From Syntrophomonadaceae bacterium (GTDB taxonomy: Bacteria > Bacillota > Syntrophomonadia > Syntrophomonadales > Syntrophomonadaceae): DNA of 25,150 nucleotides. Below, piece by piece: positions 1 to 7,472 of this stretch. The notes beneath the pieces were generated by a model that had not been told where the DNA came from, searched no databases, and saw nothing but the letters and a program-made list of their open reading frames with translations. Position 1 is the stretch's first letter. Each line of letters begins with the position of its first letter. The translations under genes and the position numbers were made by a program. Location of the stretch: assembly GCA_012840625.1 (NCBI GenBank), contig DUSB01000161.1:1-25150 (forward strand), written 5' to 3'.

Positions 1-2095
1 GACTTAAGTAGGGTTGTATGATGGTAAAGGCTTTTTTCATGGTCTCCGCCGCCATCATCAACTGGGGTAAAAAGTATTCTTTCTGCTCATATCGTTCCCC
101 TGCTGTTTCGATGCCGGGTATGAGGGCTGAATTGACCAGATCCAGAGCCGATATTTTTTCTTTTTCGAGCGCAGTATGGATCAGATCTTCTATTAAATCC
201 TGCTCCCCGTTTAATACCGCCAGTGAAATTTTTTCATAAATCGAAGCCGGCTGGTTTGCTTTTTTTGAAGGCGGGGAAGCCTCAGCCTGCTGCGGCTTAT
301 CGTTCAAGAGGTCAGGAATATTACACTGCTGGCAGATGGGATGCCTTCTCCCTGTAGATTCCCCTTTTTGGTCATGGTAATACTCAATAAAAGCTACCGC
401 ATGAGAATCTCGAGCAAGCAGAACATCCGCTGCACGTACTGTATCCATCATACGGGTATTGAAAGGATTCAAAATCGGTAGATCCAGCCCGGCTGCTATA
501 GCCATGGCCAGATAAGTAGAGTTAAGAATATCACGGGCCGGCAGGCCATGCGATACATTACTAACTCCCAGCACGGTACCAACCGGTAAATTCTCTTTCA
601 CCATTTTTACCGCACGAATGGTCTCCATCACTACTTCTTGTTCTGCACTAGCCGTTTTAACCAGACAGTCAATATAAATATCTTCATCCCGCAAACCGTA
701 TTCGCGGGCCCGCTGATAGATTTTTTCCGCAATTTTGTAGCGCTCTTCGGCCTGGTCAGGAATGCCTTCTTCATCCAGACATAAACCCAGAACCGCTGCT
801 CCGTATTTCTTAGCCAGCGGTAAAATAATATCCAGTTGATGGTCTTCCCCGGTAGTAGAATTAATCAGTGCTCGGCCTACAAAGGCCTGGAGTCCAGCCT
901 CCAGGGCTGTGACATCGGTGGAATCAATGGCTAACGGAACTTCTACCGTGGATTGAATAGCCATAACAGCTCTATGCATTGCCTCCGCTTCATCAATGCC
1001 AGGAACTCCCATATTTACATCCAGCATAGGAGCACCTATCCCTACCTGGCTGCGGGCATCCTCCAGAACCATATCCAATTGACCGGCCTTGATTTCCTGT
1101 GCTAATTTTTTGCGGGCAGTGGGATTAATACGTTCCCCTATATAAGCCAGAGGATATTCAGCACCCAGCAGTAGATGGCGGGAACGGGAAGCAAAAGCAT
1201 AGATATGTCGATCCTGTTTTTTGCGCGCAGGCAGGCCCCTTAATGCTGCTGCCATGGCTGCAATATGAACCGGGGTAGTACCGCAGCAGCCGCCAATAAT
1301 ATTGGCTCCAGCATCCATTAATTTCAGTGCTGCCTCGGCCATCTCTTCCGGTGTCGCCGGAAAAACAGTTTGATCTTCTACCAGAACGGGCAGACCTGCA
1401 TTAGGCTCTACGGTCAAATATCCCTGCGTATATTGAGACATAGTTTCGATGACGGGCAGTAAATCATCCGCCCCCCCTGAACAATTGGCGCCGATGGCCA
1501 GGGGCTGCAGAGCTTCCAGAATAAGCAGAGCTGTAACCGGATCCGTACCCATCATGGTACGTCCTCCCTGCTCAAAGGTCATATGCGCTAAAATGGGCAG
1601 GCGGGTATTCTGTTTAGCGGCAATAAGCGCAGCACGCATTTCCCCAATATCGGTCATGGTTTCGAGGGAGATAATATCGGCTCCGGCCTTCTCACAGGCT
1701 ATAAGCTGTTCCCGAAATACGTCATAAAGTTGAGCAAAACTATAATCTCCCACCGGTGGCAGCATTTTTCCGGTAGGTCCTATAGAGGCGGCTACCAGTT
1801 TTTGCGAACCTGCCGCTTTTTTAGCAATAGAAATGGCTTCACTGTTGATCTGTTCTACTTCATTTTCCAGACCAAATTCAGCCAACTTGAGACGATTGCC
1901 GCCAAAGGTATTAGTTTGTATGATATCGGCTCCAGCTTCAAGATACTGGCGGTGAATATCTTCTAATATATCAGCATGTTCAATACCATAAAGTTCGGGA
2001 CATTCTCCTGGCTGCATGCCGCTGTTCTGAAGCATGGTTCCCATAGCACCATCTAATAAAACAACTCTTTTTCTTAATAAAGCCTCCAGGTCCAC
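1..2095 (-). CDS. metH: Methionine synthase, cobalamin-dependent (3' end outside window)
   Basis: Transfers a methyl group from methyltetrahydrofolate to homocysteine through a cobalamin cofactor in the cytosol. My reverse-strand translation is open for 698 codons to the window edge with no frameshift. Residues 1-290 form the homocysteine methyltransferase barrel, with the zinc-binding cysteines Cys205 (GANCSGG) and Cys270/Cys271 (GGCCGTTP). Residues about 315-570 form the pterin-binding barrel (YIGERINPTARKK, then a DVNMG motif). Residues about 618-698 are the helical cap of the cobalamin module. The B12 Rossmann domain must lie beyond base 1. A linker at about 575-615 contains an unusual PICQQC motif. 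The start is GTG 2095, about 10 bases after AAGGAG; an upstream ATG is out of frame. Clostridial MetH proteins usually stop after the B12 domain, which cannot be tested here. No SAM riboswitch fits in the 56 bases between the upstream terminator and the start. Confidence 0.95.
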   Translation of the reverse strand, partial: MDLEALLRKRVVLLDGAMGTMLQNSGMQPGECPELYGIEHADILEDIHRQYLEAGADIIQTNTFGGNRLKLAEFGLENEVEQINSEAISIAKKAAGSQKLVAASIGPTGKMLPPVGDYSFAQLYDVFREQLIACEKAGADIISLETMTDIGEMRAALIAAKQNTRLPILAHMTFEQGGRTMMGTDPVTALLILEALQPLAIGANCSGGADDLLPVIETMSQYTQGYLTVEPNAGLPVLVEDQTVFPATPEEMAEAALKLMDAGANIIGGCCGTTPVHIAAMAAALRGLPARKKQDRHIYAFASRSRHLLLGAEYPLAYIGERINPTARKKLAQEIKAGQLDMVLEDARSQVGIGAPMLDVNMGVPGIDEAEAMHRAVMAIQSTVEVPLAIDSTDVTALEAGLQAFVGRALINSTTGEDHQLDIILPLAKKYGAAVLGLCLDEEGIPDQAEERYKIAEKIYQRAREYGLRDEDIYIDCLVKTASAEQEVVMETIRAVKMVKENLPVGTVLGVSNVSHGLPARDILNSTYLAMAIAAGLDLPILNPFNTRMMDTVRAADVLLARDSHAVAFIEYYHDQKGESTGRRHPICQQCNIPDLLNDKPQQAEASPPSKKANQPASIYEKISLAVLNGEQDLIEDLIHTALEKEKISALDLVNSALIPGIETAGERYEQKEYFLPQLMMAAETMKKAFTIIQPYLS

Positions 2096-2144
2096 CTGTA
2101 TTGTGCTCCTTCCATATTAAATAAATGGAGATTTCGCTGCCTGG

Positions 2145-2175
2145 AAACAAAAATCCTCTTAAGCTTAAGAGGATT
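2145..2175 (-). terminator. Intrinsic terminator after tatA
   Basis: Bases 2152-2175 are a perfect 24-nt palindrome (half-site AATCCTCTTAAG). On the minus strand it is followed directly by TTTTTGTTT. It sits 37 bases after the tatA stop and 57 bases before the metH start. It therefore most likely ends tatA transcription and separates it from metH. A role as a metH attenuator cannot be excluded, but I see no matching antiterminator. Confidence 0.8.
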
Positions 2176-2211
2176 AGCTTCACTACTTTTATTCTAAATG
2201 TATCGTTTTAT

Positions 2212-2511
2212 TTATTCGTCAACTATATCCTTTTGATTTTCTTCGTCTGAATGTTCCCTGGGCTGTATAATAATCTCATCTTTGGCACTTACCACCGGTT
2301 CGGGTCTAACTGGCTCATCGTTATCATTCATCATATCATCAAATTCCTGTCTCATTCCGTTTACGCTTTTTTGAAATTGTTGCACCCCTTTACCTAAAGA
2401 TCTGGCTACTTCCGGCAATTTACTAGGCCCAACCACCAGTAAGGCAACTAAAAGGATAAGGACAAGTTCCCAAATACCAACATTACCTAAAAAGCCAAAC
2501 ATGGATGGCAT
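2212..2511 (-). CDS. tatA: Twin-arginine translocase subunit TatA
   Basis: Pore-forming subunit of the Sec-independent Tat pathway, which exports folded proteins across the cell membrane. The 99-residue protein has the family layout: a short N-terminus (FGFLGNVGIWELVL), one transmembrane helix with LLVALLVVGPSKLPE, an amphipathic helix (VARSLGKGVQQFQKSV) and a charged, disordered acidic tail. I chose ATG 2511 because it follows an AGAGGGGG ribosome binding site and lies about 20 bases downstream of the predicted transcription start. A longer frame back to 2556 would begin upstream of that start. The next in-frame ATG at 2502 also gives a good TatA start. No tatC is nearby, so its partner must be encoded elsewhere. 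The gene looks monocistronic, bounded by its own promoter and terminator. Confidence 0.93.
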   Translation of the reverse strand: MPSMFGFLGNVGIWELVLILLVALLVVGPSKLPEVARSLGKGVQQFQKSVNGMRQEFDDMMNDNDEPVRPEPVVSAKDEIIIQPREHSDEENQKDIVDE

Positions 2512-2538
2512 AACCCCCTCTACATAAGTGGTAATCTC

Positions 2539-2567
2539 ATTGTACATTTGCAGCACGATTGTGGCAA
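2539..2567 (-). promoter_or_regulatory. Sigma-A type promoter of tatA
   Basis: On the minus strand there is TTGCCA (2567-2562), a 17-base spacer, and TACAAT (2544-2539). Spacing is ideal and both boxes are close to consensus. The predicted start of transcription is near 2532, which supports the tatA start codon at 2511. Confidence 0.7.
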
Positions 2568-2587
2568 ATGTTTTTAAAATTCTTTCT

Positions 2588-2621
2588 AAAAAAACAAAAG
2601 AAGGGTAGATAATACTACCCT
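2588..2621 (-). terminator. Intrinsic terminator after the small membrane protein gene
   Basis: An inverted repeat AGGGTAG / CTACCCT (2602-2608 with 2615-2621, 6-base loop) is followed on the minus strand by a T-rich tract of TTCTTTTGTTTTTTT type. It lies 36 bases after the stop codon at 2658 and before the tatA promoter. Confidence 0.8.
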
Positions 2622-2657
2622 CACATTTTTGTAGACTTTTGTTTTATTTGTAGCTTA

Positions 2658-2987
2658 TTATCTTAGCTCGGTTGGTACGAAAGCATCAATCAAACCGATC
2701 ACAAATGCAGCCAGTAAACTGCCCAATATCGATACACTTAAGTAGTTAGGAATAATAAACTGAGCCAGGTAAATAACCACCGCTGCGGTTACAAAACCCA
2801 CCAGGCCGCGGCTGCGCGGACTGATATTCTCGCCTAGTATACGTTCAACCGCATAGCCCAGTACAGCTATGACTACAGCAGCTATTAAAGCTCCTACAAA
2901 ACCAGAAACCGTTACACCGGGTAGTAAAAAACCCACCAGCATAAGAACCAAAGCTGAAACAACAAAGCGAACAGCCAAACCCAACAT
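2658..2987 (-). CDS. Phage holin family / YvlD-like small membrane protein
   Basis: A 109-residue, very hydrophobic protein with about four transmembrane helices and almost no soluble loops. It resembles the family annotated as phage holin superfamily 4 (Pfam Phage_holin_4_2; Bacillus YvlD group). Members are widespread in chromosomes away from prophages, and no phage gene lies nearby, so a holin role should not be assumed. The function is unknown; YvlD-type proteins have been linked to envelope stress in Bacillus. The start at ATG 2987 follows GAAAGGGG with 7-base spacing and is preferred over the upstream codon at 3017. It is a single-gene unit divergent from the ComM-like gene. A TATAAT box lies upstream at about 3045-3050, but its -35 is poor. 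Confidence 0.8.
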   Translation of the reverse strand: MLGLAVRFVVSALVLMLVGFLLPGVTVSGFVGALIAAVVIAVLGYAVERILGENISPRSRGLVGFVTAAVVIYLAQFIIPNYLSVSILGSLLAAFVIGLIDAFVPTELR

Positions 2988-3182
2988 ATGAAAACCCCTT
3001 TCCTGATCTTTTATCAAATGTAAACTGATAGTCCTAGGATGGCTTAATTATATTAATCATATACATGCTTTTTCATTATTTCCCCATAAAAACTTAAGCG
3101 CTACACTTCGTGTTTTAAACTTTACTATAAAAAAGGTTTTTACCAATTATTGGCGAATAAGGAATAAAAACAAAGGAGAAAG

Positions 3183-4721
3183 ATGATGTTAGCCATTACC
3201 AAAACCCTGGTTCTGGCCGGGATTGAAGCTATCCCAGTACAGGTAGAGGTTGATCTGCAGACCGGTTTACCTGATTTTCAAATCGTTGGACTGGCCTCAG
3301 CATCTGTCAAAGAAGCCAGGGAACGGGTTCGTTCTGCTATTAAAAATTCCGGATATGTATTTCCTAATCGAAAAATCATTGTCAACCTAGCACCAGGGGA
3401 CATAAAGAAAGAAGGAACTCATTTTGATCTGGCTATAGCTGTGGGGATTCTTCTGGCCAGCCAGCAGATGGAAGCTTTCAGCGAAGAATGCTATCTGGCA
3501 GGTGAACTATCCCTGAACGGAAGCATCAGACCCGTTCCCGGCATCCTGCCGATGGTGCTGGAACTAGCGGTCAGCAAAAAAGAGCGGCAATTCATTATCC
3601 CCGCTGATAATGCCCGTGAAGCAGCTCTGCTCCCGGAATCTTTCTGCTATACGGTACAAGATTTAAATGAATTGATATCTTTTTTAAACGGTTCCACAGA
3701 ATTAAATCCCGTGCCGCCGATCGATTTCAGCCAGCTGCAGCAAGACCAGGAACAGATTCCTGATTTTGCGGAGGTAAAAGGACAGGAAAGTGCCAAACGG
3801 GCTTTGCAGATTGCAGCTGCAGGGATGCATAATATTCTGTTGATTGGTCCGCCGGGAAGCGGTAAAACCATGCTGGCCAGAAGATTGCCCGGTATTCTGC
3901 CCCTTATGACCCGTAAGGAAATCCTGCAGACCACCCGCATTTATTCCGTAGCCGGAATGCTGGATCATCATACCCCTATTATAAAACAGCGTCCTTTTCG
4001 AGCCCCGCATAAAAACGCATCCGCCGCCAGCATTATTGGGGGCGGAAAAATTCCCCGCCCGGGCGAGGTCAGTCTGGCTCAGCACGGTGTGCTGTTTTTG
4101 GATGAAATGCCCGAATTCAGCCGTGATGTACTGGAATCCCTGCGCCAACCGCTGGAAGATAAAAAAGTAAGTATCGCACGAACTCATGCTACCCATACTT
4201 ACCCCTGTGACTTTATGATGGTGGCTTCTATGAACCCGTGTCCATGTGGATTTTTTGGTTCACGTGAGCAGGATTGCCGCTGTACACCGCTGCAGATACA
4301 AAGATATTTAAGCCGTATCTCCGGTCCCCTGCTGGATAGGATGGATTTGCAGGTAGAAGTACCCCGCATTGAATACCAGCAACTGGCAGAAAATAATGCC
4401 AGTGAATCATCCAGCAGCATAAGGGAACGAGTAGAAGCAGCCCGTTCTATCCAGCAACAGCGCTTCCAAAAACAGCCCATCGATTTTAATGCCCAAATGC
4501 GCCCTGCCGACATTAAAAAACACTGTATCCTGGATGAGAAATCAGAACAATTGTTAAAAAGCGTTTTTGACCACTTACAGCTGAGTGCCCGCGCTTATGA
4601 TCGTATATTAAAAGTATCCCGTACCATTGCTGATCTGGAACAATCAGAACAAATCCAGCTGCCACATCTGGCCGAAGCCATTCAGTACCGTAGTCTGGAT
4701 CGAAAGTACTGGGGTAGCTAG
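3183..4721 (+). CDS. comM: YifB/ComM family Mg-chelatase-like AAA+ ATPase
   Basis: A 512-residue member of the ComM/YifB family. Characterised ComM is a hexameric helicase that promotes branch migration during natural transformation. The N-terminal ChlI-like domain spans residues 1-170 and includes GLPDFQIVGLASASVKEARERV. The AAA+ core follows with Walker A GPPGSGKT (222-229), PFRAPHKNAS (271-280) and Walker B LFLDE (304-308). A cysteine-rich NPCPCGFFG...CRC segment lies at 351-367, and a C-terminal helical domain ends the protein. Length and motif order are normal. Two ATG codons lie in tandem at 3183 and 3186; AAAGGAG at 3172-3178 is better spaced for 3186. In many Clostridia this gene sits beside yraN, dprA and topA; here it is alone. 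Confidence 0.95.
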   Translation: MMLAITKTLVLAGIEAIPVQVEVDLQTGLPDFQIVGLASASVKEARERVRSAIKNSGYVFPNRKIIVNLAPGDIKKEGTHFDLAIAVGILLASQQMEAFSEECYLAGELSLNGSIRPVPGILPMVLELAVSKKERQFIIPADNAREAALLPESFCYTVQDLNELISFLNGSTELNPVPPIDFSQLQQDQEQIPDFAEVKGQESAKRALQIAAAGMHNILLIGPPGSGKTMLARRLPGILPLMTRKEILQTTRIYSVAGMLDHHTPIIKQRPFRAPHKNASAASIIGGGKIPRPGEVSLAQHGVLFLDEMPEFSRDVLESLRQPLEDKKVSIARTHATHTYPCDFMMVASMNPCPCGFFGSREQDCRCTPLQIQRYLSRISGPLLDRMDLQVEVPRIEYQQLAENNASESSSSIRERVEAARSIQQQRFQKQPIDFNAQMRPADIKKHCILDEKSEQLLKSVFDHLQLSARAYDRILKVSRTIADLEQSEQIQLPHLAEAIQYRSLDRKYWGS

Positions 4722-4776
4722 AACCCGATCCCCGTGACAATTTAAACTCGCTACCAAAGACTATTTTAATATTTCC

Positions 4777-4806
4777 TTGACTTTTTACTAACTTACGTGA
4801 TATTAT
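4777..4806 (+). promoter_or_regulatory. Promoter for the DUF2179-type membrane protein gene
   Basis: TTGACT (4777-4782), an 18-base spacer, then TATTAT (4801-4806). Transcription should begin near 4813. That leaves a leader of about 120 bases before the coding region, with no identified riboswitch class. Confidence 0.7.
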
Positions 4807-4936
4807 ATTACGTTGGTGCCCAAATTACAGGTGCTTGTTCATAAACTCCCCCGTTCATCCTAATGATGCTTAAGGAACGAATGGATTTATGCAAAACTTG
4901 ACTATGAAATAAATATATATTTAAGGAGAGATTTCA

Positions 4937-5458
4937 ATAACAGAGATTTTTAATTTATTATTAGTATTTTCGCTGAATACACTCAGCACAACATTAGGGA
5001 ATTTAAAGACCATTTTCCTTTCCAAACGCATGATACGACCTGTTTATATAACCGTTATGCTGGATGCGCTCATCTTCTTGTATACGGTCAGACTGGTAGC
5101 TGCAGGCGGATCATTAACGTATTTCTTTGCTTTCGCACTGGGAAGGGTATTGGGGGTTTTCCTCGGTAACATCATTGATAACAAGCTGGCGCTAGGAACC
5201 ATAGAAATTACAGTGAATAAGCACCTGGATGAAGGAATGATGCTTGCTGATACCCTGCGAGATAAAGGCTATTCTGTAACTACATTTAAAGGTTACGGAA
5301 TAGAAGGAAAAGAGCGCTTGGTTTTGAGCATTGTTATTCCCAGGAAACACCTGGCAGAGCTAAAACACATTCTCTATGCTGATGGCAGGGTAAATATGTC
5401 GGTCAAGGATGTCAGCAAAACCTACGGTAAGGTAGGAAAACTTATCCTGGTTGAATAA
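4937..5458 (+). CDS. DUF2179/DUF5698 (UPF0316-type) membrane protein with probable ATA start
   Basis: The 173-residue product has three N-terminal transmembrane helices (about 4-22, 34-54 and 58-80) and a soluble C-terminal DUF2179-like domain (about 90-170, including TVNKHLDEGMMLADTLRDKGYSVTTFKG). This is the UPF0316 arrangement. Its biochemical function is unknown; related C-terminal domains occur in membrane proteins suspected of sensing small ligands. The first ATG is at 5030, but it would delete the first helix and no ribosome binding site precedes it. The homologous sequence extends upstream to AAGGAG at 4923-4928. Eight bases after that site is ATA (4937), then ACA GAG ATT TTT. No ATG, GTG or TTG lies between an in-frame stop at 4922 and 5030. 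I therefore infer ATA, or less likely ATT 4931 or CTG 4973, as the start. Confidence 0.78.
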   Translation: MTEIFNLLLVFSLNTLSTTLGNLKTIFLSKRMIRPVYITVMLDALIFLYTVRLVAAGGSLTYFFAFALGRVLGVFLGNIIDNKLALGTIEITVNKHLDEGMMLADTLRDKGYSVTTFKGYGIEGKERLVLSIVIPRKHLAELKHILYADGRVNMSVKDVSKTYGKVGKLILVE

Positions 5459-5493
5459 AAGACGGTCAGCTTATCTGCTGGCTGAGGTTATTA

Positions 5494-5524
5494 AACAGAT
5501 TCAGTTCTTCTGGATCTGTTTTTT
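5494..5524 (+). terminator. Intrinsic terminator after the DUF2179-type gene
   Basis: An 11-bp stem, AACAGATTCAG with CTGGATCTGTT (one T-G pair), closes a 5-base loop and runs into TTTTTT. It lies 36 bases after the stop codon. Confidence 0.88.
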
Positions 5525-5525
5525 G

Positions 5526-5904
5526 TTAAGCAGAATTTTTCTTTAGCACCGCATGATACTCCAATTTATAAGCCTGCGCTCCAGTTATATTTAATTGTGG
5601 AATAAAATAATGTAATATAAATGTATGTTAATATATATATGTATTTGCAGGAATTTAATAGAAACTGATGCTGGCTTGATCAAATTTGTCACCACCAAGA
5701 AAGGGCTTTGAGCTTCAAAAGGTGGTGCTTTAAGCCTTTAGCTTTTCTACACAGATTTTAATTCGGATTTCTGGCAGTATGCTCAGATTATAAAATCATC
5801 TCATCGTCGTGTTTCGATGGAGGGGAGGAGGAGCCCTGCCCCGAAATTACGCAGGCATCCTGGCAGTTAAATTTTACGTTGAATTTATAATCGGAGGTGG
5901 GCTT
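5526..5904 (+). other. Long non-coding stretch upstream of the enoyl-CoA hydratase gene
   Basis: No convincing gene is visible on either strand. Bases about 5570-5660 are AT-rich and could hold a promoter, but I find no well-spaced -35/-10 pair. A hairpin CACCACC / GGTGGTG pairs 5690-5696 with 5721-5727. AAAGGGCTT near 5699-5707 can instead pair imperfectly with AAGCCTTT near 5732-5739, an overlapping alternative. A small CATCG / CGATG hairpin near 5802-5820 precedes a purine-rich, GC-rich segment ending near 5870. The stretch may be a structured 5' leader, but I cannot assign it to a known RNA family. Confidence 0.4.
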
Positions 5905-6675
5905 ATGATGGAACTGGATACTGTACTGTTTGCACAGCAGGACAATATTGCACTGGTTTATATTAATCGCCCGGAAGCACTGAATGCCTTCAATAAACAA
6001 TTACTTATGGATTTACAGGCTGCTTTTGATTGGATTCAAGAACATCAAGACATTGCCGTCAGCATTTTAAGCGGAAAAGGTCCTGCTTTTGCTGGCGGAG
6101 CCGATCTTGCCTTGGCTCAAAATTTTAATAAAATGGCGGCCACTCAAAGCGCCCGCATGGGACAAAAATTAATGAACAAAATCGAAGCACTGCATTGCCC
6201 GGTCATTGCTGCCATCAATGGCCCGGCGATTGGGAGTGGGGCAGAGCTGGCCTGGGCCTGCGATTTCAGGATTGCCAGCTCCAAGGCCTATTTTATGCAT
6301 CCTGAAGTAAAGTTTGGCTTCTGCCTGGGATGGGGTGGATCACAGCGTTTACCTTTTTTAGTCGGGCGACAGCGAGCCATGGAAATCATGCTGTTAGGCG
6401 AGGCCATTACGGCTGAAAAAGCGCTGGAGTGGGGACTGGTTTATCAAGTTGCCGCTCCGGAAGAATTGGAGCAGCTGACAATGGAGGTCGCCCAAAAAAT
6501 TGCCCGCTACCACCCTGCGGCTACGTCCTCTGTCAAGATGTCTGCGATAGAGGGCTACCGTACCAGTGGTACCAGTATGGCTTATGAATCTCATTTATGG
6601 GGCGAATGTTTTGCTAATGGAGAACCACAAAAAAGAATCAAGCTGTTCCTGGATAGCAGAAAACTGAACAAATAA
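5905..6675 (+). CDS. Enoyl-CoA hydratase/isomerase (crotonase) family protein
   Basis: A 256-residue crotonase-fold enzyme that most likely hydrates 2-enoyl-CoA in fatty-acid beta-oxidation or butyrate metabolism. The fold signature is complete. Oxyanion-hole residues are in AFAGGAD (61-67), NGPAIGSGAEL carries Glu114, and HPEVKFG carries Glu134. These match the two catalytic glutamates of classical crotonase. The usual IPGAGGTQRL segment reads CLGWGGSQRL here, so substrate preference may differ. ATG 5905 is 7 bases after GGAGG (5893-5897); the frame stays open upstream to 5809 but without a ribosome binding site. The gene stands alone behind a long leader and ends 22 bases from the convergent transglutaminase-like gene. 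No thiolase or acyl-CoA dehydrogenase is adjacent, so its pathway is inferred from family only. Confidence 0.9.
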   Translation: MMELDTVLFAQQDNIALVYINRPEALNAFNKQLLMDLQAAFDWIQEHQDIAVSILSGKGPAFAGGADLALAQNFNKMAATQSARMGQKLMNKIEALHCPVIAAINGPAIGSGAELAWACDFRIASSKAYFMHPEVKFGFCLGWGGSQRLPFLVGRQRAMEIMLLGEAITAEKALEWGLVYQVAAPEELEQLTMEVAQKIARYHPAATSSVKMSAIEGYRTSGTSMAYESHLWGECFANGEPQKRIKLFLDSRKLNK

Positions 6676-6697
6676 GTGAGGGCTGGTGCTCAAGCTT

Positions 6698-7324
6698 CTA
6701 ACTTTCTTTTATCCAGTTCTTGTAGTAGTCCTTGTATATCTCCATACTGCGCTCCAGAATCCATGAAAGAGGAAGATCAGAAACAGCTTTTTCTGGACCG
6801 ATGTACTCAATAAAGGGCTGACCCAGCTTGTCATAGGCCGGTAGCACAGCATCCTTGCGCCCATCAAATTCTACCGCTGATACTTCTAACCTCCTGCAGA
6901 GATCGGCATCAAAAGTTGCCGCCGCCTTGACCCACCGTCCGTCCAGATAAAGCAGATTATAGGCATGAGGAAAGAAAATATTGCTGCCCATTAAATCCCA
7001 TACTTCTGGTGGGGCTTTATGATTTTTGATGCTGGTAAGAATAAGCTGACTGGGAATTCCAGCTGCTCTAGCCATGGCGGTAAAAAGGATTGCTTTCTGC
7101 AGACACCAACCTTCCCCCTGCTGTAAGACATAAGAAGCTTTAAGTGTTTTGGCGTCCGCCACACAGGCATACATATTGTAACGAATTTGATCCCGTACAA
7201 AGTAAAAGATATGAACGGCCTTTTCCGTCTCATGCTGTGCCGATGAAACCACCTGCATAGTTTGATGGATGATATCCGGATGATCAGCATCTAAAAAGGC
7301 TGTTGCCTGTAGATATTCTCTCAT
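6698..7324 (-). CDS. Transglutaminase-like cysteine peptidase-fold protein
   Basis: A 208-residue cytosolic protein with a transglutaminase core and nothing else. The expected catalytic triad is present in order: Cys76 in GEGWCLQKA, His122 in FFPHAYNLLYLDGRW, and Asp141 in ATFDADL (numbered from the upstream GTG; subtract 2 from the chosen start). There is no signal peptide or membrane helix. Bacterial proteins of this type are usually peptidase-like or of unknown function rather than true cross-linking enzymes. ATG 7324 lies 7 bases after AAGGGGG; the GTG codons at 7330 and 7327 are too close to that site. The gene has its own promoter, arranged back to back with the metY promoter. Its substrate cannot be deduced. 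Confidence 0.87.
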   Translation of the reverse strand: MREYLQATAFLDADHPDIIHQTMQVVSSAQHETEKAVHIFYFVRDQIRYNMYACVADAKTLKASYVLQQGEGWCLQKAILFTAMARAAGIPSQLILTSIKNHKAPPEVWDLMGSNIFFPHAYNLLYLDGRWVKAAATFDADLCRRLEVSAVEFDGRKDAVLPAYDKLGQPFIEYIGPEKAVSDLPLSWILERSMEIYKDYYKNWIKES

Positions 7325-7356
7325 CACCACTCCCCCTTATTAATTGCTGTTTTTCT

Positions 7357-7385
7357 ATTGTAAAAGGTCCGATTCTAATCTGCAA
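7357..7385 (-). promoter_or_regulatory. Promoter of the transglutaminase-like gene
   Basis: On the minus strand there is TTGCAG (7385-7380), a 17-base spacer, and TACAAT (7362-7357). Transcription would begin near 7350, about 25 bases before the start codon. It is divergent from the metY promoter 32 bases away. Confidence 0.7.
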
Positions 7386-7417
7386 ACCCTTTCTCCACAT
7401 GGCGCCTTCTAAAATAC

Positions 7418-7446
7418 GTGACATTCTTATGAATATGCTGTATACT
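7418..7446 (+). promoter_or_regulatory. Promoter of the SAM riboswitch / metY-metA transcript
   Basis: GTGACA (7418-7423), 17 bases, TATACT (7441-7446). The predicted transcription start near 7453 lies about 20 bases before the riboswitch stem P1, as expected for an S-box leader. Confidence 0.7.
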
Positions 7447-7472
7447 CGTACAATATAAAATAAATAATTTAA

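Noticed and set aside
1980..2183. Open frame upstream of and overlapping the metH 5' end
   Set aside because: It is in another frame from metH, runs through the terminator palindrome, and its translation resembles nothing.
2658..2987. Prophage remnant suggested by the holin-like name
   Set aside because: No other phage gene lies nearby and this family is common as a chromosomal membrane protein.
3702..4196. Long open frame opposite the ComM-like gene (164 codons)
   Set aside because: It is a shadow of a clearly coding gene: no ribosome binding site and no recognisable protein.
5717..5735. GGTGGTG segment resembling a T-box antiterminator
   Set aside because: The T-box core TGGNACCGCG is not matched after GGTGG, no terminator follows, and the gene downstream is not a tRNA-linked gene.
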